From positions 18,410-82,409 of the forward strand of contig JAQCBR010000002.1 in NCBI GenBank assembly GCA_027621295.1: DNA of 64,000 nucleotides. Direction: 5' to 3'. This document shows, piece by piece, positions 25,382 through 35,333 of the stretch; the first letter of the stretch is position 1; every line of letters starts with the position of its first letter. The notes beneath the pieces are model-generated. The model was given only the letters and a program-made list of their open reading frames with translations, did no database searches and had not been told where the DNA came from. This DNA is from Planctomycetota bacterium. GTDB lineage: Bacteria; Planctomycetota; UBA1135; UBA2386. A program made the position numbers and the translations under genes.

Positions 25382-26773
25382 ATGAGAGTCGAACTGCAGT
25401 TCTTCGGGGCTGCGCGCCACGTCACCGGCAGCAAGCATCTGCTCACCGTGGACGGCAAGCGCATCCTCCTGGATTGCGGGCTGGTCCAAGGTCCGCGGGC
25501 GATGGCGAACGCCGCGAACCGGGAGCTGCCCTTCGATGCGAAGTCGGTCGACGCCGTGGTGCTGAGCCACGCGCACATCGATCACAGCGGCTCGCTGCCT
25601 CGCATGCTGCGTGACGGCTACCGGGGCGCGATCCACTGCACGGCTCCGACGCGCGATCTGGCCGAGATCCTGCTCGCCGACTCGGCACACCTGCAGGCGC
25701 AGGACCTGCTCTATCTGAAGAAGAAGGGCCGCGTCGATCGTGATGCCGAGCCTCCGTACGACAACGAGGACGTGGGTGCGACGATCCGTGCGATGCGCTG
25801 CCACAGCTACGGCAGCCGATTCGACGTGGTGCCCGGAGTCCGCGGCGAGTTCTTCGAGGCCGGCCACATCCTCGGCTCGGCGATGGTCGTGCTGCACATC
25901 AGCGGCCGGGAACGGGAGATCAGGATCGGATTCACCGGCGACCACGGCCGGAAGGGCACGCCGATCCTCCGCGACCCTGCCCGACTTCCGCCGGTCGACT
26001 ACCTGATCACCGAGTCGACCTACGGCGACCGGCTCCACGAGTCATCCGAGGAGCTCGAGGACGCGCTCTGTCGCGTGGTGCTCGACGAGATCCGCGACGG
26101 TGGGCGGCTCCTCGTCCCCGCGTTCTCGGTCGGGCGGACCCAGAACCTGCTCTACACGCTGGGCAACCTGACCGCCGCGGGACGCATCCCCCGCCAGCGC
26201 ATCTGGGTGGACTCACCGCTGAGCACGAAGGCCACCAAGGTCATCGCGTCCCACCGCGAACAGTTCGACGACGAGACGCGTGCGATCCTCGACCAGGGCC
26301 GCGACCCGTTCTTCTTCGAAGGCGTGCGCTTCGTCCAGGACGTCCAGGAGAGCATGTCCCTGAACGGCGCGCGCGACGGGATCATCATCTCCGCGGCTGG
26401 CATGATGGAAGCCGGGCGCATCCTCCACCACCTCAAGCACTCGATCACACGCCCCGAGGACTGCGTCCTCGCGGTCGGCTTCATGGCCGAAGGGACCCTC
26501 GGCCGCAAACTCGTCGAAGGCTTCGAACACGTTCCGATCTTCGGCGAGCGCTACCGCGTCCGCTGCAAGGTCCGCCAGATCCGCGGCCTGTCCGCCCACG
26601 CCGACTGGCGCGAGCTCATCTCGGCCCTCCGCCCGCTCGCCCCCACCTGCAAGCACGCCTTCGTCGTCCACGGCGAAGAGACCCCTGCCCTCAAGTTCTG
26701 CGACCGCCTTCGCGACGTCGGCTTCGAGCAGGTGACCGCCCCGGTGCAGCGGCAGAAGTTCGAGCTTGTCTGA
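25382..26773 (+). CDS. MBL-fold beta-CASP hydrolase (RNA-specific, CPSF73-like)
   Basis: 463 residues. Metallo-beta-lactamase motifs: HAHIDHSG (63-70), GHILGSAM, FTGDHGR with the metal Asp, then the beta-CASP insert starting at YLITESTYGDRLHESSEE. Motif A is in ESTYG, RLLVPAFSVGRTQNLLY follows, and IISAAGMMEAGRILHHL and the C-terminal GLSAHADWREL/VVHGE blocks complete the fold. This layout is shared by the archaeal/eukaryal CPSF73 group and its bacterial homologues, which cut or trim RNA. It lacks RNase J-type domain spacing, so it is not called rnj. The target is unknown; the divergent regulator is the only context. Confidence 0.92.
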   Translation: MRVELQFFGAARHVTGSKHLLTVDGKRILLDCGLVQGPRAMANAANRELPFDAKSVDAVVLSHAHIDHSGSLPRMLRDGYRGAIHCTAPTRDLAEILLADSAHLQAQDLLYLKKKGRVDRDAEPPYDNEDVGATIRAMRCHSYGSRFDVVPGVRGEFFEAGHILGSAMVVLHISGREREIRIGFTGDHGRKGTPILRDPARLPPVDYLITESTYGDRLHESSEELEDALCRVVLDEIRDGGRLLVPAFSVGRTQNLLYTLGNLTAAGRIPRQRIWVDSPLSTKATKVIASHREQFDDETRAILDQGRDPFFFEGVRFVQDVQESMSLNGARDGIIISAAGMMEAGRILHHLKHSITRPEDCVLAVGFMAEGTLGRKLVEGFEHVPIFGERYRVRCKVRQIRGLSAHADWRELISALRPLAPTCKHAFVVHGEETPALKFCDRLRDVGFEQVTAPVQRQKFELV

Positions 26774-26795
26774 GGCGGGCGCGCGGCGGCTGGTC

Positions 26796-26811
26796 GGAGC
26801 GCAGGCGCTCC
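26796..26811. terminator. Hairpin between convergent beta-CASP and SWIM genes
   Basis: GGAGCG-CAGG-CGCTCC forms a 6-bp stem with a 4-base loop, and flanking GGCTG/CAGCC lengthens it. It sits in the 43-bp gap between two convergent stops and could end both transcripts. No U-tract. Confidence 0.5.
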
Positions 26812-26816
26812 AGCCG

Positions 26817-27551
26817 TCAGACCAGCGGCTCGGTGGGTTCGCTCGGCTCCTCGCGGCGCAGCGCGTCGATCGCCGCGGCGATCGCCTGGACCTTGTTCGC
26901 CTGGTGGGAGCCGAGGAGGTTGCGGACCTGGCCGATGGCGAGGGCGACGTCGAGATCGACGTCTTCGCAGTCGGGGAACAGGATCGGTTCCTCGCGAGCT
27001 CCGAACGAGAGTGGAGGGTGCTCACCCGGCTCGGCGGGCCGGGAGGCCTCGTCGAGGAGCTGGCGGAGGTCGATGCCGCGGAGGACGAGGAGTTCGTACG
27101 GGCGTTCCTCGATCCTGCGGGCGAAGAGCTCGTGGAGGGCGAGGATGTGGCGGCAGGGGCGCTCCTGCTCGCTGCAGGTGCAGGCGGATGTGACGCGTCG
27201 CGGCTCGGGGAAGACCGGCTCGCCGGCGATGCGGGCGATCAGGCGGTCGAAGGAGCGGGGCACGAGGCCCTGCGTCATCTGCTCGAGCATGCTGGCCGAG
27301 CGCCTCATCACGCGCACGACCTGCGGCCAGATCTTCGAGGACAGCATCGGGACGTGGACGCTGACTTCGTGGAGCGCGCCCATCGAGCCCTCCATCTCGG
27401 CCATGATGGAGCCGGGCTGGATGCGTAGGCGCGGGTTGCGGATCGCGGGAAGCGAGACGAGCGCGCGCTCGAGCTCGTTCGTGTCGACGCCCTGGCTGGT
27501 GATACGACGCCAGCGCTCGCCCATCGACGGGGGTCGCTTGTCCCGGGTCAT
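26817..27551 (-). CDS. SWIM zinc-finger protein, partner of SNF2 helicase
   Basis: 244 residues. The SWIM zinc motif C-x-C-xn-C-x-H is in TSACTCSEQERPCRHILAL. The flanks (SFDRLIARIAGEP before it, HELFARRIEERPYELLVLRG after it) match the bacterial SWIM proteins that are encoded beside SNF2-type helicases. The start overlaps the helicase stop as ATGA, so the two are translationally coupled and probably form a complex on DNA. The role of such pairs is not established; SWIM fingers bind DNA or protein. Confidence 0.9.
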   Translation of the reverse strand: MTRDKRPPSMGERWRRITSQGVDTNELERALVSLPAIRNPRLRIQPGSIMAEMEGSMGALHEVSVHVPMLSSKIWPQVVRVMRRSASMLEQMTQGLVPRSFDRLIARIAGEPVFPEPRRVTSACTCSEQERPCRHILALHELFARRIEERPYELLVLRGIDLRQLLDEASRPAEPGEHPPLSFGAREEPILFPDCEDVDLDVALAIGQVRNLLGSHQANKVQAIAAAIDALRREEPSEPTEPLV

Positions 27552-30430
27552 GCGAGCGCCTCCTTTCGGTCGAGGACGAGGAGCCGGCGCAGCTCGTCGT
27601 TGGTCAGTTCGGTGAGCCAGTTCTCACCCGCACCGAGCAGCGTGTTGGCGACGTCGCGCTTGCGCTCGAGCATCGTCTGGATGCGCTCCTCGAGCGTGCC
27701 GATGCAGACGAACTTGTGGACGAAGACGTTGCGCTGCTGGCCGATGCGGAACGCGCGGTCGGTCGCCTGGTCCTCGACCGCGGGGTTCCACCAGCGGTCG
27801 AAGTGGAACACGCGATTCGCGGCGGTGAGGTTGAGACCGGTGCCACCCGCCTTGAGGGAGAGCACGAACACCTTCGGTCCGTCTGGTTCCTCGGCCTGGA
27901 ACGTCGCGACCATCTCCTCGCGGTCCTTCTGCGGGACGCCGCCGTGGAGGAACAGCACCTTGCCGCCGAGGACTTCCTCGACGTGCGTCTTCAGCAGGCC
28001 GCCCATCTCGCGGAACTGCGTGAAGATCAGGCAGCGGTCCCCCTCCTCCAGCGCCTCCTCGAGCATCTCGGTCAGGAGGTCGAGCTTGCCGGAGCGTCCA
28101 GCCAGCGTGGACCCGTCGGACAGGTAGTGTGCGGGGTGGTTGCAGACCTGCTTCAGGCGGAGCAGCGTCGTCAGGATCGCGCCGCGGCGCTGGATGCCCT
28201 CGCCAGCCTTCTCGACCTCGTCGAGCCCCTTGCGGACCACCGCCTCGTAGAGGATCGCCTGTTCGCGGCTCAGGCTCGAAGACACCACCTGCTCCGACTT
28301 CTCCGGCAGGTCCGTGATGATGTCCGGGTCGGTCTTGAGGCGACGCAGCACGAACGGCCTCACCAGCCGTCCGAGCGTCGAGGCGCGGCTGCGGCTCCTC
28401 TGCTTGACGATCGGGTGCTCGAGCGTCTGCATGAACTGCGTCCGCGTGCCCAGCAGTCCCTCGTTGAGGAAGTCCATGATCGACCAGAGATCGAGCGGAC
28501 GGTTCTCGAGCGGCGTGCCGGTCAGCGCGATGCGGAACTTGCCGCTGAGTGCGCGCGCCGCCTTCGACTGGCGCGTGGCGGGGTTCTTGATGTTCTGGGC
28601 TTCGTCGAGGATCACGCCGTCCCAGACGCGGCCGAGCAGCAGGTCCTGGTCGCGCTGCAGCAGGTTGTAGCTCGTCAGGACGATCGCGTTCTCGTCGGTC
28701 ATCGCCTGGAACGCCTCGGGCTCCCGCGGCCGAAGCTTGCCGTGGTGCAGCTCGACCTTGAGTTCCGGCGCGAAGCGCTTGAGCTCACGACGCCAGTTGC
28801 CGAGCACGCTGACCGGGCAGACCAGAAGGATCGGGCCCGGGTTCTCACGCTGCAGCCGCCAGTCGAGGATCACCGTGATCGCCTGGATCGTCTTGCCGAG
28901 ACCCATGTCGTCGGCGAGGCACGCTCCGAAGCCCTGGTCGATCAGGAAGTAGAGCCACGCGTGTCCGCGCTCCTGGTAGGGACGCAGCTCGCCGATGAAG
29001 CCCTCGGGGAGCTTGCGGTCCTCGACCTTGCGCGCGTTGTCGAGGTTCTTCACGAGCTCGTCGAGGCGCGGACCCCCGTCGAGGGTCTCCATCGCCAAGC
29101 CGTGCAGGTGGGTTGCGCCACCGAGCTTCAGGCGGAGCGCCTCGAAGAAGCTGATCCGGTCGCCCTCTTCGCTGCTGCGCTTCTGGAACGCGAGGATCGC
29201 CTCACGGTCCTTCGGCGTGATCAGCACCGGGCCGCGCTCGAGGAACACGAGCGGCGAGCGCGCGTGGACGAGCGTGTCGAACTCCTTCTGGTTGAGCTCT
29301 TCGCCACCCAGCGCGAGCGCCCACCGGAACTCGAACCACGGGCGCGGTCCGTCGCCGTCTGCGGTCTCGGTGAGTGAGACCCTCGCGGAGAGCCTCTGCA
29401 TGCTCTCGAGACCGGGCAGCGTGATCGCGAAGCCTTCGTTCTCGAGCAGGGTGAGGTGATCCAGGACCTGATCGAGCTCGTCGCGGTTCAGGGAGGCCTT
29501 GCCGTCCTCCATGTTCATCGCGCGGTGCAGGGCCGGGATGCGGTGCGCGACCTCGTCGAGGTGCTCCTCGAGTGCCTCGATCCCCTCACGTGCGAGGGGG
29601 TCCGGGAACAGGTCCTGCGCGAGCCGCTCCTTCAGCGTCTCGAGCGAGTAGATGACGTCGAGTCCGTGGACCGGGCGGAAGCACAGCTCGATGCCCCAGG
29701 GAACGCCCTCCTCCAGCTCCTCGGTCGGCGCCAGGACCTGGAGCACCGGCTCCGGGCGGATCGTCTGGAACGAAGGCGGCAGCCGCTCGGCAGACTCGTG
29801 GGCGGGTTCCACCTCGTCCGCGCAGACGTTGAGCGCGTGGCCGACGAAGCTGTAGGCGAGGTTCTTCGCAGTGACCGCGTGCACCGGGTGGTCGTCGGCG
29901 GCGAACCGCGCGGTGCGCAGCGTGCCCGGAACCAGCTCGGCGATCGCGCCGAGACAGCGCAGCGTGTCCTGCTCCCAGAACGGCACGAAACGCATCAGCG
30001 TCGGGTTCGACGCCGGCGCGAAGGCCCGCCTCGCCAGGAGGGCCTGCACGAGGCGGGCCGCCTGGGTGAGGAAGCAGAGTCCGGGCGCACGCAGGTCGAT
30101 CTCGAGGCCGGCGAGGTAGGGCACGGCTTCGACGAGCGGGAGCGCGCGGGCGTGCAGGCGCCACAGACCGGGAACGACCCGCTGCCCGCCCTCGCCCTTC
30201 GCAGCGAGGCGGTGCGGCGTGACCGGGCGGAGACTCGACTCCTCGGTGGGAATCAGGAGTTCGAGCTCACACTCCTCGCTGCGCGCGAGCAGGTCCGCTG
30301 GCATGTGCTGGTCTACGTCCTCGAGGCCACCTTCCGACAGGAAGGCGACCCGGGCGTCCGCCGGAGAGCGGGCGTGGAGGTAGACGGCGTCGAAGTAGGG
30401 TGCGCGCGTCACGGAGTAGAGGGTATGCAC
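27548..30430 (-). CDS. SNF2-family DNA-dependent ATPase/helicase
   Basis: 960 residues from a GTG start. The N-terminal ~470 residues are the bacterial SNF2-associated region (unassigned, alpha/beta). The motor follows: Walker A in ADDMGLGKTIQAI near residue 505, the DEAQ box in GVILDEAQNIKNP near 607, then motif III LTGTPLENR, and in lobe 2 LIFTQFRE, SLKAGGTGLNLTAANRVF and the arginine finger QATDRAFRIGQ. The enzyme translocates on duplex DNA and remodels bound proteins; whether it acts in repair, transcription or defence is open. It is coupled to the SWIM gene. Confidence 0.95.
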   Translation of the reverse strand: MHTLYSVTRAPYFDAVYLHARSPADARVAFLSEGGLEDVDQHMPADLLARSEECELELLIPTEESSLRPVTPHRLAAKGEGGQRVVPGLWRLHARALPLVEAVPYLAGLEIDLRAPGLCFLTQAARLVQALLARRAFAPASNPTLMRFVPFWEQDTLRCLGAIAELVPGTLRTARFAADDHPVHAVTAKNLAYSFVGHALNVCADEVEPAHESAERLPPSFQTIRPEPVLQVLAPTEELEEGVPWGIELCFRPVHGLDVIYSLETLKERLAQDLFPDPLAREGIEALEEHLDEVAHRIPALHRAMNMEDGKASLNRDELDQVLDHLTLLENEGFAITLPGLESMQRLSARVSLTETADGDGPRPWFEFRWALALGGEELNQKEFDTLVHARSPLVFLERGPVLITPKDREAILAFQKRSSEEGDRISFFEALRLKLGGATHLHGLAMETLDGGPRLDELVKNLDNARKVEDRKLPEGFIGELRPYQERGHAWLYFLIDQGFGACLADDMGLGKTIQAITVILDWRLQRENPGPILLVCPVSVLGNWRRELKRFAPELKVELHHGKLRPREPEAFQAMTDENAIVLTSYNLLQRDQDLLLGRVWDGVILDEAQNIKNPATRQSKAARALSGKFRIALTGTPLENRPLDLWSIMDFLNEGLLGTRTQFMQTLEHPIVKQRSRSRASTLGRLVRPFVLRRLKTDPDIITDLPEKSEQVVSSSLSREQAILYEAVVRKGLDEVEKAGEGIQRRGAILTTLLRLKQVCNHPAHYLSDGSTLAGRSGKLDLLTEMLEEALEEGDRCLIFTQFREMGGLLKTHVEEVLGGKVLFLHGGVPQKDREEMVATFQAEEPDGPKVFVLSLKAGGTGLNLTAANRVFHFDRWWNPAVEDQATDRAFRIGQQRNVFVHKFVCIGTLEERIQTMLERKRDVANTLLGAGENWLTELTNDELRRLLVLDRKEALA

Positions 30431-30612
30431 CGAGGCGCAGCCCCGGAGGTACGAGGATGCGCCCGGGCGATCAGCCCTGAGAGGGAGTTGAGGAGGGAGC
30501 GGACGGAGGGGCGCCCTGGCGAGCAGGGCGTGGCGGGGAAGGCGGGCGCGCGGTGCGCCGGGTCCCGCGGCCGCCGGACCGAAGTCCGACGTCCCAGGCT
30601 CCCCCCGCGTCG
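30431..30612. other. Intergenic region upstream of the SNF2 gene
   Basis: Extremely GC-rich spacer with short hairpins such as CGCCCTG-GCGAG-CAGGGCG at 30512-30530. It should contain the promoter of the helicase-SWIM pair (minus strand). No small gene was seen. Confidence 0.4.
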
Positions 30613-30638
30613 CGCCCGACCCAGCCCCGGGTCGGGCG
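30613..30638 (-). terminator. Hairpin directly after ctaF, end of the respiratory run
   Basis: CGCCCGACCC-AGCCCC-GGGTCGGGCG, a perfect 10-bp stem with a 6-base loop, starts 3 bp beyond the ctaF stop codon on the minus strand. It is the likely end of the act-cta transcript, although no U-run follows. Confidence 0.7.
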
Positions 30639-30641
30639 AGT

Positions 30642-31043
30642 TCAGTCTTGGCCGAAGCGCTTGACCTCGACCGGCGTGCCGCCGATCGGGTCGGCGACCT
30701 GGCGGGTCGAGTGGTCGGCCAGCGTGAACAGGAACAGCAGGGACAGGAAGATCAGCGACCCCAGGAAGGCCAGGTTGTTCATGGCCGTGTCCCAGCGGAG
30801 GTGCATGAACACCGTCATGACCAGCGCCGCCTTGACGGCGGCGACAGCCATCGCGACCAGCATGCTCGCGCTGCCGAGGTGCAGTCCGGAGACCGGCTCG
30901 GCGATGGCGACCGTGACGAAGGTCAGGAAGAGGAGCGTCACGTAGATCCCGAAGAACGCCTGGAACGAGCAGACGTGGGCGTGGTGCGAGTGGTCGACGA
31001 CCGTGTCGCCGTGACCGTGCGAAGTGTCGGTTCCGTGTGCCAT
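30642..31043 (-). CDS. ctaF: caa3 cytochrome oxidase subunit IV
   Basis: 133 residues. It starts with a His/Asp-rich cytoplasmic tail (nine His within the first 24 residues) and then has three membrane helices (FFGIYVTLLFLTFVTVAIAE, ASMLVAMAVAAVKAALVMTVFMHL, LAFLGSLIFLSLLFLFTLA). AAVKAALVMTVFMHLRWD is the signature of prokaryotic subunit IV. The subunit stabilises the oxidase rather than carrying cofactors. It is last in the run, 14 bp after ctaE. Confidence 0.92.
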   Translation of the reverse strand: MAHGTDTSHGHGDTVVDHSHHAHVCSFQAFFGIYVTLLFLTFVTVAIAEPVSGLHLGSASMLVAMAVAAVKAALVMTVFMHLRWDTAMNNLAFLGSLIFLSLLFLFTLADHSTRQVADPIGGTPVEVKRFGQD

Positions 31044-31056
31044 GGCGGGACTTCGG

Positions 31057-31752
31057 TCAGGGGACGAGGTAGAGGAGCGGGAACAGGAAGATCCAGATCA
31101 GGTCGACCACGTGCCAGTAGAGCCCGACGAGCTCGACCGGGGTGTACCAACCCGAGTGGAACCGACCCTGCGCTCCGCGCCAGATCAGCCACGCGATGGC
31201 GATCATCCCGATCAGCACGTGCAGACCGTGGATACCCGTCATCGTGAAGTAGAGGTTGAAGTAGAGCTGCGGGTAGGCGAGCCCCTGCAGGTCCGGCGCG
31301 TAGTGATCGTCCGGCGAGAACAGGCCGGTGAACGCGAAGATGCCGTGGTGGTACTTCGTCGAGTACTCGATGTACTTGACCACCATGAAGCCGGCCGCGC
31401 AGACCACCGTCGCGACCAGCCACCAGACGAGCTGCTTGCGCTGGCTGAGCTGCGAAGCGCGGACACCCATCGCCATCGTCCACGAGCTGGTCAGGAGCAG
31501 GCCGGTGTTGAGCGCACCGAGCTTCCAGTCGAGCAGCGCGCCGCCCTTCTGGAACGTCTCCGGATAGACGTCGTGGTAGTAGATGTAGGCGGCGAACAGC
31601 CCACCGAAGAGCATCACTTCGGTCGCGAGGAACAGCCAGAAGGCGAGCTTCGCCGACTGGAACTCCTGCTCCGCGGTCTTGAAGTGGTGCGCGACCGTGT
31701 GGGTCTGGAAGCCGCCCTGCGGGGTCGGCGTGACGATCGTCGAATGGCCCAT
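31057..31752 (-). CDS. ctaE: caa3 cytochrome oxidase subunit III
   Basis: 231 residues with five or more membrane helices. Typical subunit III blocks are KLAFWLFLATEVMLFGGLFAAY, NTGLLLTSSWTMAMGVRA, YFTMTGIHGLHVLIGMIAIAWL and the C-terminal YWHVVDLIWIFLFPLLYLV. The Glu in LFLATEVMLF and the His in GIHGLHV are the conserved polar residues. The start lies 1 bp after the ctaD stop. Confidence 0.95.
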   Translation of the reverse strand: MGHSTIVTPTPQGGFQTHTVAHHFKTAEQEFQSAKLAFWLFLATEVMLFGGLFAAYIYYHDVYPETFQKGGALLDWKLGALNTGLLLTSSWTMAMGVRASQLSQRKQLVWWLVATVVCAAGFMVVKYIEYSTKYHHGIFAFTGLFSPDDHYAPDLQGLAYPQLYFNLYFTMTGIHGLHVLIGMIAIAWLIWRGAQGRFHSGWYTPVELVGLYWHVVDLIWIFLFPLLYLVP

Positions 31753-31753
31753 C

Positions 31754-33391
31754 TCAGTGCTTGGCGCCGTGGCCGTAGTCGTAGAGCTCCCCGGTCACGA
31801 CCGGCTCTTCGTCGAAGTTGTAGAGGTTCGGCGGAGTCGGCGACTCCCAGTCCATCGTGACGCCGCCCCACTCGTTGGCGGCGGCCTTGCGGCCTGCGAA
31901 CAGCGAGTGGATCAGGTAGCCGAGCATCAGCGCGAAGCCGATGCCGAGGATCACGGCGCCGACCGTCGACCACTGGTGGTAGATCTGCCACTCAGGGATG
32001 TAGGTGGCGTAGCGACGCGGCATGCCCTGGCTTCCCATCGCGAACTGCGGGAGGAAGGTCACGTTGAAGCCGACGAGGATCAGGATCGCCGAGATCTTGG
32101 CGAGCGTCTCGTTGTACATCCGCCCGAACATCTTCGGCCACCAGTGGTGGACACCGGCGAAGAACGCCAGAGCGGTCGAGCCCATCATCACCGCGTGGAA
32201 GTGCGCGACGACGAAGTAGGTGTCGTGCAGGTGGATGTCGACCGACAGCGTGCCGAGGAAGACACCGGTCAGGCCGCCGATCGCGAAGATGATCAGGAAC
32301 GCGATCGCGTAGAGCATCGGCGCGGTCAGCGCGACCGAGCCACCCCAGATCGTCGCGACCCAGCTGAACTCCTTGATGGCGGTCGGGATCGCGACCAGCA
32401 TCGTCAGGAAGGAGAACGCGAGCATCACGAACTCCGACTCGCCGCTGGTGAACATGTGGTGTCCCCAGACGAGGAAGCTGATCACCGCGATCGAGATCGA
32501 GGAGAAGGCGAGCAGCTTGTAGCCGAACAGCGGCTTGCGCGAGTGGACGGTGACCACCTCGCTGATCACACCCATCGCCGGCAGGATCATGATGTAGACC
32601 GCCGGGTGGGAGTAGAACCAGAAGAAGTGCTGGAAGAGCACCGGGTCACCACCGTGCGCCGGGTCGAAGATCCCGATGTGGTAGAGGTGCTCGAAGGCCA
32701 GCAGCAGGACCGTGATGCCGAGCACCGGCGTCGCGAGGACCTGCAGGACGCTGGTCGCGTAGATCGCCCAGCAGAACAGCGGCAGCTTGAACCACGTCTG
32801 CCCGCGGGCGCGCATCTTGTGGATCGTCACGATGAAGTTCAGCCCGGTGAAGATCGAGCTGAAGCCCAGCGTGAAGACGGCGAGACCCATCGACACGACC
32901 GCCTGCTGCGTCTGCAGCGAGTAGGGCGTGTAGAACGTCCAGCCCGTGTCGACCGCACCCGACAGGATCGAGTAGATCGCCATGATCGTCCCGGTGAGCC
33001 ACAGGTAGAAGCTCGCCAGGTTGAGGCGCGGTAGGGCCACGTCCGGCGCGCCGAGCATCAGCGGCAACACGAAGTTGCCGAGTGACGCCGGGATCGCCGG
33101 GATGATGAAGATGAACACCATGAACACGCCGTGCAGCGTGAACACCTGGTTGTAGACGGCGTTCTCGAAGATCGCGCCGTCCGGCGTCCAGAGGTGCAGG
33201 CGGATCAGCAGGGCCAGGATGCCGCCGCACAGGAAGGCGGCGGTCACACCGACCAGATACATCAGGCCGATGCGCTTGTGGTCGAGCGTGCCAGCCCAGG
33301 ACCAGAAGCCCTTGGTGACGTCGAGGTAGCTAGGCTCCTTGCGCGAGCCGGCCTCGGGCGCCTTTTCGATGTCGGGAACGTAGGTCGTCAT
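31754..33391 (-). CDS. ctaD: caa3 cytochrome oxidase subunit I, A2 type
   Basis: 545 residues, twelve membrane helices. Heme and copper ligands are visible: the low-spin heme His in [10 protein letters not shown], the CuB/Tyr site in [14 protein letters not shown], the His pair in VWGHHMF and the two heme His in [14 protein letters not shown]. The Glu of the A1 motif HPEVY is replaced by Ala and a YS pair precedes it (YSHPAV), the hallmark of A2-type oxidases such as the Rhodothermus caa3 enzyme. It reduces oxygen to water and pumps protons. The C-terminus ends in a small His-containing tail. Confidence 0.97.
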   Translation of the reverse strand: MTTYVPDIEKAPEAGSRKEPSYLDVTKGFWSWAGTLDHKRIGLMYLVGVTAAFLCGGILALLIRLHLWTPDGAIFENAVYNQVFTLHGVFMVFIFIIPAIPASLGNFVLPLMLGAPDVALPRLNLASFYLWLTGTIMAIYSILSGAVDTGWTFYTPYSLQTQQAVVSMGLAVFTLGFSSIFTGLNFIVTIHKMRARGQTWFKLPLFCWAIYATSVLQVLATPVLGITVLLLAFEHLYHIGIFDPAHGGDPVLFQHFFWFYSHPAVYIMILPAMGVISEVVTVHSRKPLFGYKLLAFSSISIAVISFLVWGHHMFTSGESEFVMLAFSFLTMLVAIPTAIKEFSWVATIWGGSVALTAPMLYAIAFLIIFAIGGLTGVFLGTLSVDIHLHDTYFVVAHFHAVMMGSTALAFFAGVHHWWPKMFGRMYNETLAKISAILILVGFNVTFLPQFAMGSQGMPRRYATYIPEWQIYHQWSTVGAVILGIGFALMLGYLIHSLFAGRKAAANEWGGVTMDWESPTPPNLYNFDEEPVVTGELYDYGHGAKH

Positions 33392-33410
33392 CGGTGCTTG
33401 TCCTCGTGTG

Positions 33411-34418
33411 TCACTTCAGGGTCTTGAGCCACTCGAGGATGTCGCCGACGGCTTCGTCGGAGAGCTGCGCCTCGGTGAATTCCGGCATCACGGGCGCGTA
33501 GCCCTCGACGACCTTGGCCATCGGCTTCCGGATCGACTCGCGGATGTAGGCTTCGTCCGCGGTGTAGGCATTGCCGTCGGTGTGGCGTCCCTCGCGGCCG
33601 ACGAGGCCGAGGAAGCTGGGGCCGACGAGGCGCGAGCCATCCACCGAGTGGCAGGCCACGCAGTTGAGCTTGTAGTAGAACTCGCCGCGGCCGACCGGGT
33701 CCTCCGGCAGCAGGTCCCACGGCTTCTCGTCGAACTGCTCCTGCGAGACGACGTAGACCTTCCGGTGCATGACCGAGTGGCCGTCGCCGCAGTATTCGGA
33801 GCAGAACAGGTCGAAGCCGCCGATCAGGTTGCCGAACGCGTCGGTCTGCGGCTGTCCGGCGGCGTCGAGGAGCGGACCGTTCTCGACGGTCGGCTGGAAC
33901 CACACGATCTGCTTCACCCCCGGGACGACGTCGCGCTTGGCGCGCATCGCCGGCACGTAGAACGAGTGCAGGACGTCGCGGGACGTCATCGTGAACTTCA
34001 CCGGCTTGTCCACGGGCACGTAGATGTGCTCGGACGCCGTGGTGGCGCCGGGGTGGTAGAAGTTCCAACCCCACTTGAACGCCTCGACGCGGTACTGGAG
34101 CGCGTCGGCGGGCGCGACCTGCTGGTCGAGGTTGCCCTTGAGGCCCCAGGCGAACGCCAGCATGACGACGACGGTCGGGATCAGCGTCCAGACCACTTCG
34201 AGCGTCGTGTTGTGCGTCGTGTTCGAGAGCGCCGGCTGGTCCGGGGTCTTCCGCCGGTGGGCGATCGACGAGTAGACGAGGAGCGCCAGGATCAGGCCGA
34301 ACGAGGCGAGGCTGACCCAGACGAGGAAGTAGAACAGCTCATCGACGTCGCCGGCGAAGGTCGAAGCCTGCGGCGGCAGCTGTCCGAGCGGATCTTGGAA
34401 CGCGATCACGGGCTGCAC
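33411..34418 (-). CDS. ctaC: caa3 cytochrome oxidase subunit II with fused cytochrome c
   Basis: 335 residues from GTG 34418 (a TTG lies one codon upstream). Two membrane helices are followed by the periplasmic CuA domain: [11 protein letters not shown], the ligand His in [13 protein letters not shown], and [13 protein letters not shown] with both Cys, the His and the Met. A cytochrome c domain follows, with heme site CVACH near residue 255 and axial Met in APVMPEFTE. The fused heme makes this caa3-type, so electrons can come straight from the ActE heme of complex III. There is no classical signal peptide before the first helix. 14 bp separate it from the SCO gene. Confidence 0.96.
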   Translation of the reverse strand: MQPVIAFQDPLGQLPPQASTFAGDVDELFYFLVWVSLASFGLILALLVYSSIAHRRKTPDQPALSNTTHNTTLEVVWTLIPTVVVMLAFAWGLKGNLDQQVAPADALQYRVEAFKWGWNFYHPGATTASEHIYVPVDKPVKFTMTSRDVLHSFYVPAMRAKRDVVPGVKQIVWFQPTVENGPLLDAAGQPQTDAFGNLIGGFDLFCSEYCGDGHSVMHRKVYVVSQEQFDEKPWDLLPEDPVGRGEFYYKLNCVACHSVDGSRLVGPSFLGLVGREGRHTDGNAYTADEAYIRESIRKPMAKVVEGYAPVMPEFTEAQLSDEAVGDILEWLKTLK

Positions 34419-34432
34419 CAAGGGGTTGGAGC

Positions 34433-35266
34433 TCAGGTCGTCGCGAGGCGGGGCTTCGCCCGCTCCCGGCGCCAGAGGACATAGATCATGGCCGAGAGGC
34501 CGAAGATGGTGAGGACCCCGCCGACGCGCATCACGGTCATGGCCGTGACGCGGTAGGCGCCGGTGTCGGGATCGAACGTGTAGCAGGTGACAAGCAGGCT
34601 CTCGAGGAAGCCGCCGACCTTGCCGTCGCCGGCCTCGATGATCGCCCGGCGGAGCGTCTTCGGGGTCAGCTGCCTGGTGTCCAGGTAGCGGACCACCTTG
34701 CCGCCCGGCGACAGGAGCACGACCGTGAACGGGTGGTCGATGTCCTTCGCGACGTCGTCGAAGCGGAAGCGCCAGCCGACGCTGCCGCTGAGCTTGCGGA
34801 TCTGGTCCTCGGCGCCGGTCAGGAAGCTCCAGTCATCGGTCCAGGCCGGGGCCTCGAGGGCGGCGACGTAGGTCGCCTTCTTCTGTGCCGCGAGTTCGGG
34901 TCCCTCGTCGTGATGGACGCTGACGGTGAAGAACTGGAAGTCCTGCCCCGGGGTGAGGCCGCTGTCCGGGAGGTTCTGCAGGAGCTGGTTCAGCACGAAC
35001 CCGCACATGCCCGGACAGTTGAAGTAGCCGAAGTTCAGAACGACCGGCAGGTCGCCGCGAACCGCCTCGGCGAGGTGGATCGGCGTGCCCGACTCGTCGA
35101 CGAAGCGGACGTCGAGATCGGCTTCCTGGCCGAGCTTGTCCTCCATCGTCGCCGCCTCGTCGACGACGGGCGGCAGTCCGTGGCCCCACTGCGCACACAG
35201 CGGGCTCAGACCGGCAGCCAGGGCTGCCAGCGAGACGCTGCGGATGAGTCGGGTGAGGGGTGCCAT
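34433..35266 (-). CDS. SCO1/SenC-type copper chaperone
   Basis: 277 residues from ATG 35266, which starts the signal peptide (LIRSVSLAALAAGLSPLCAQ); the longer frame upstream is not homologous. The thioredoxin-fold domain has the copper motif YFNCPGMCGFVLNQLL (CxxxC) and a distant His in DIDHPFTVVLL. SCO proteins load copper into CuA of subunit II. Unlike most, this one has a C-terminal helix (VLTIFGLSAMIYVLW) that anchors it in the membrane. It lies between the complex III and oxidase genes, as expected for an assembly factor. Confidence 0.93.
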   Translation of the reverse strand: MAPLTRLIRSVSLAALAAGLSPLCAQWGHGLPPVVDEAATMEDKLGQEADLDVRFVDESGTPIHLAEAVRGDLPVVLNFGYFNCPGMCGFVLNQLLQNLPDSGLTPGQDFQFFTVSVHHDEGPELAAQKKATYVAALEAPAWTDDWSFLTGAEDQIRKLSGSVGWRFRFDDVAKDIDHPFTVVLLSPGGKVVRYLDTRQLTPKTLRRAIIEAGDGKVGGFLESLLVTCYTFDPDTGAYRVTAMTVMRVGGVLTIFGLSAMIYVLWRRERAKPRLATT

Positions 35267-35333
35267 GGAGGTGGGGGTTCGAGCCAGTATCTCTCTTCGA
35301 TGCGAGAGCGGGGGCTGTTGTCCGGGTCGTGGA

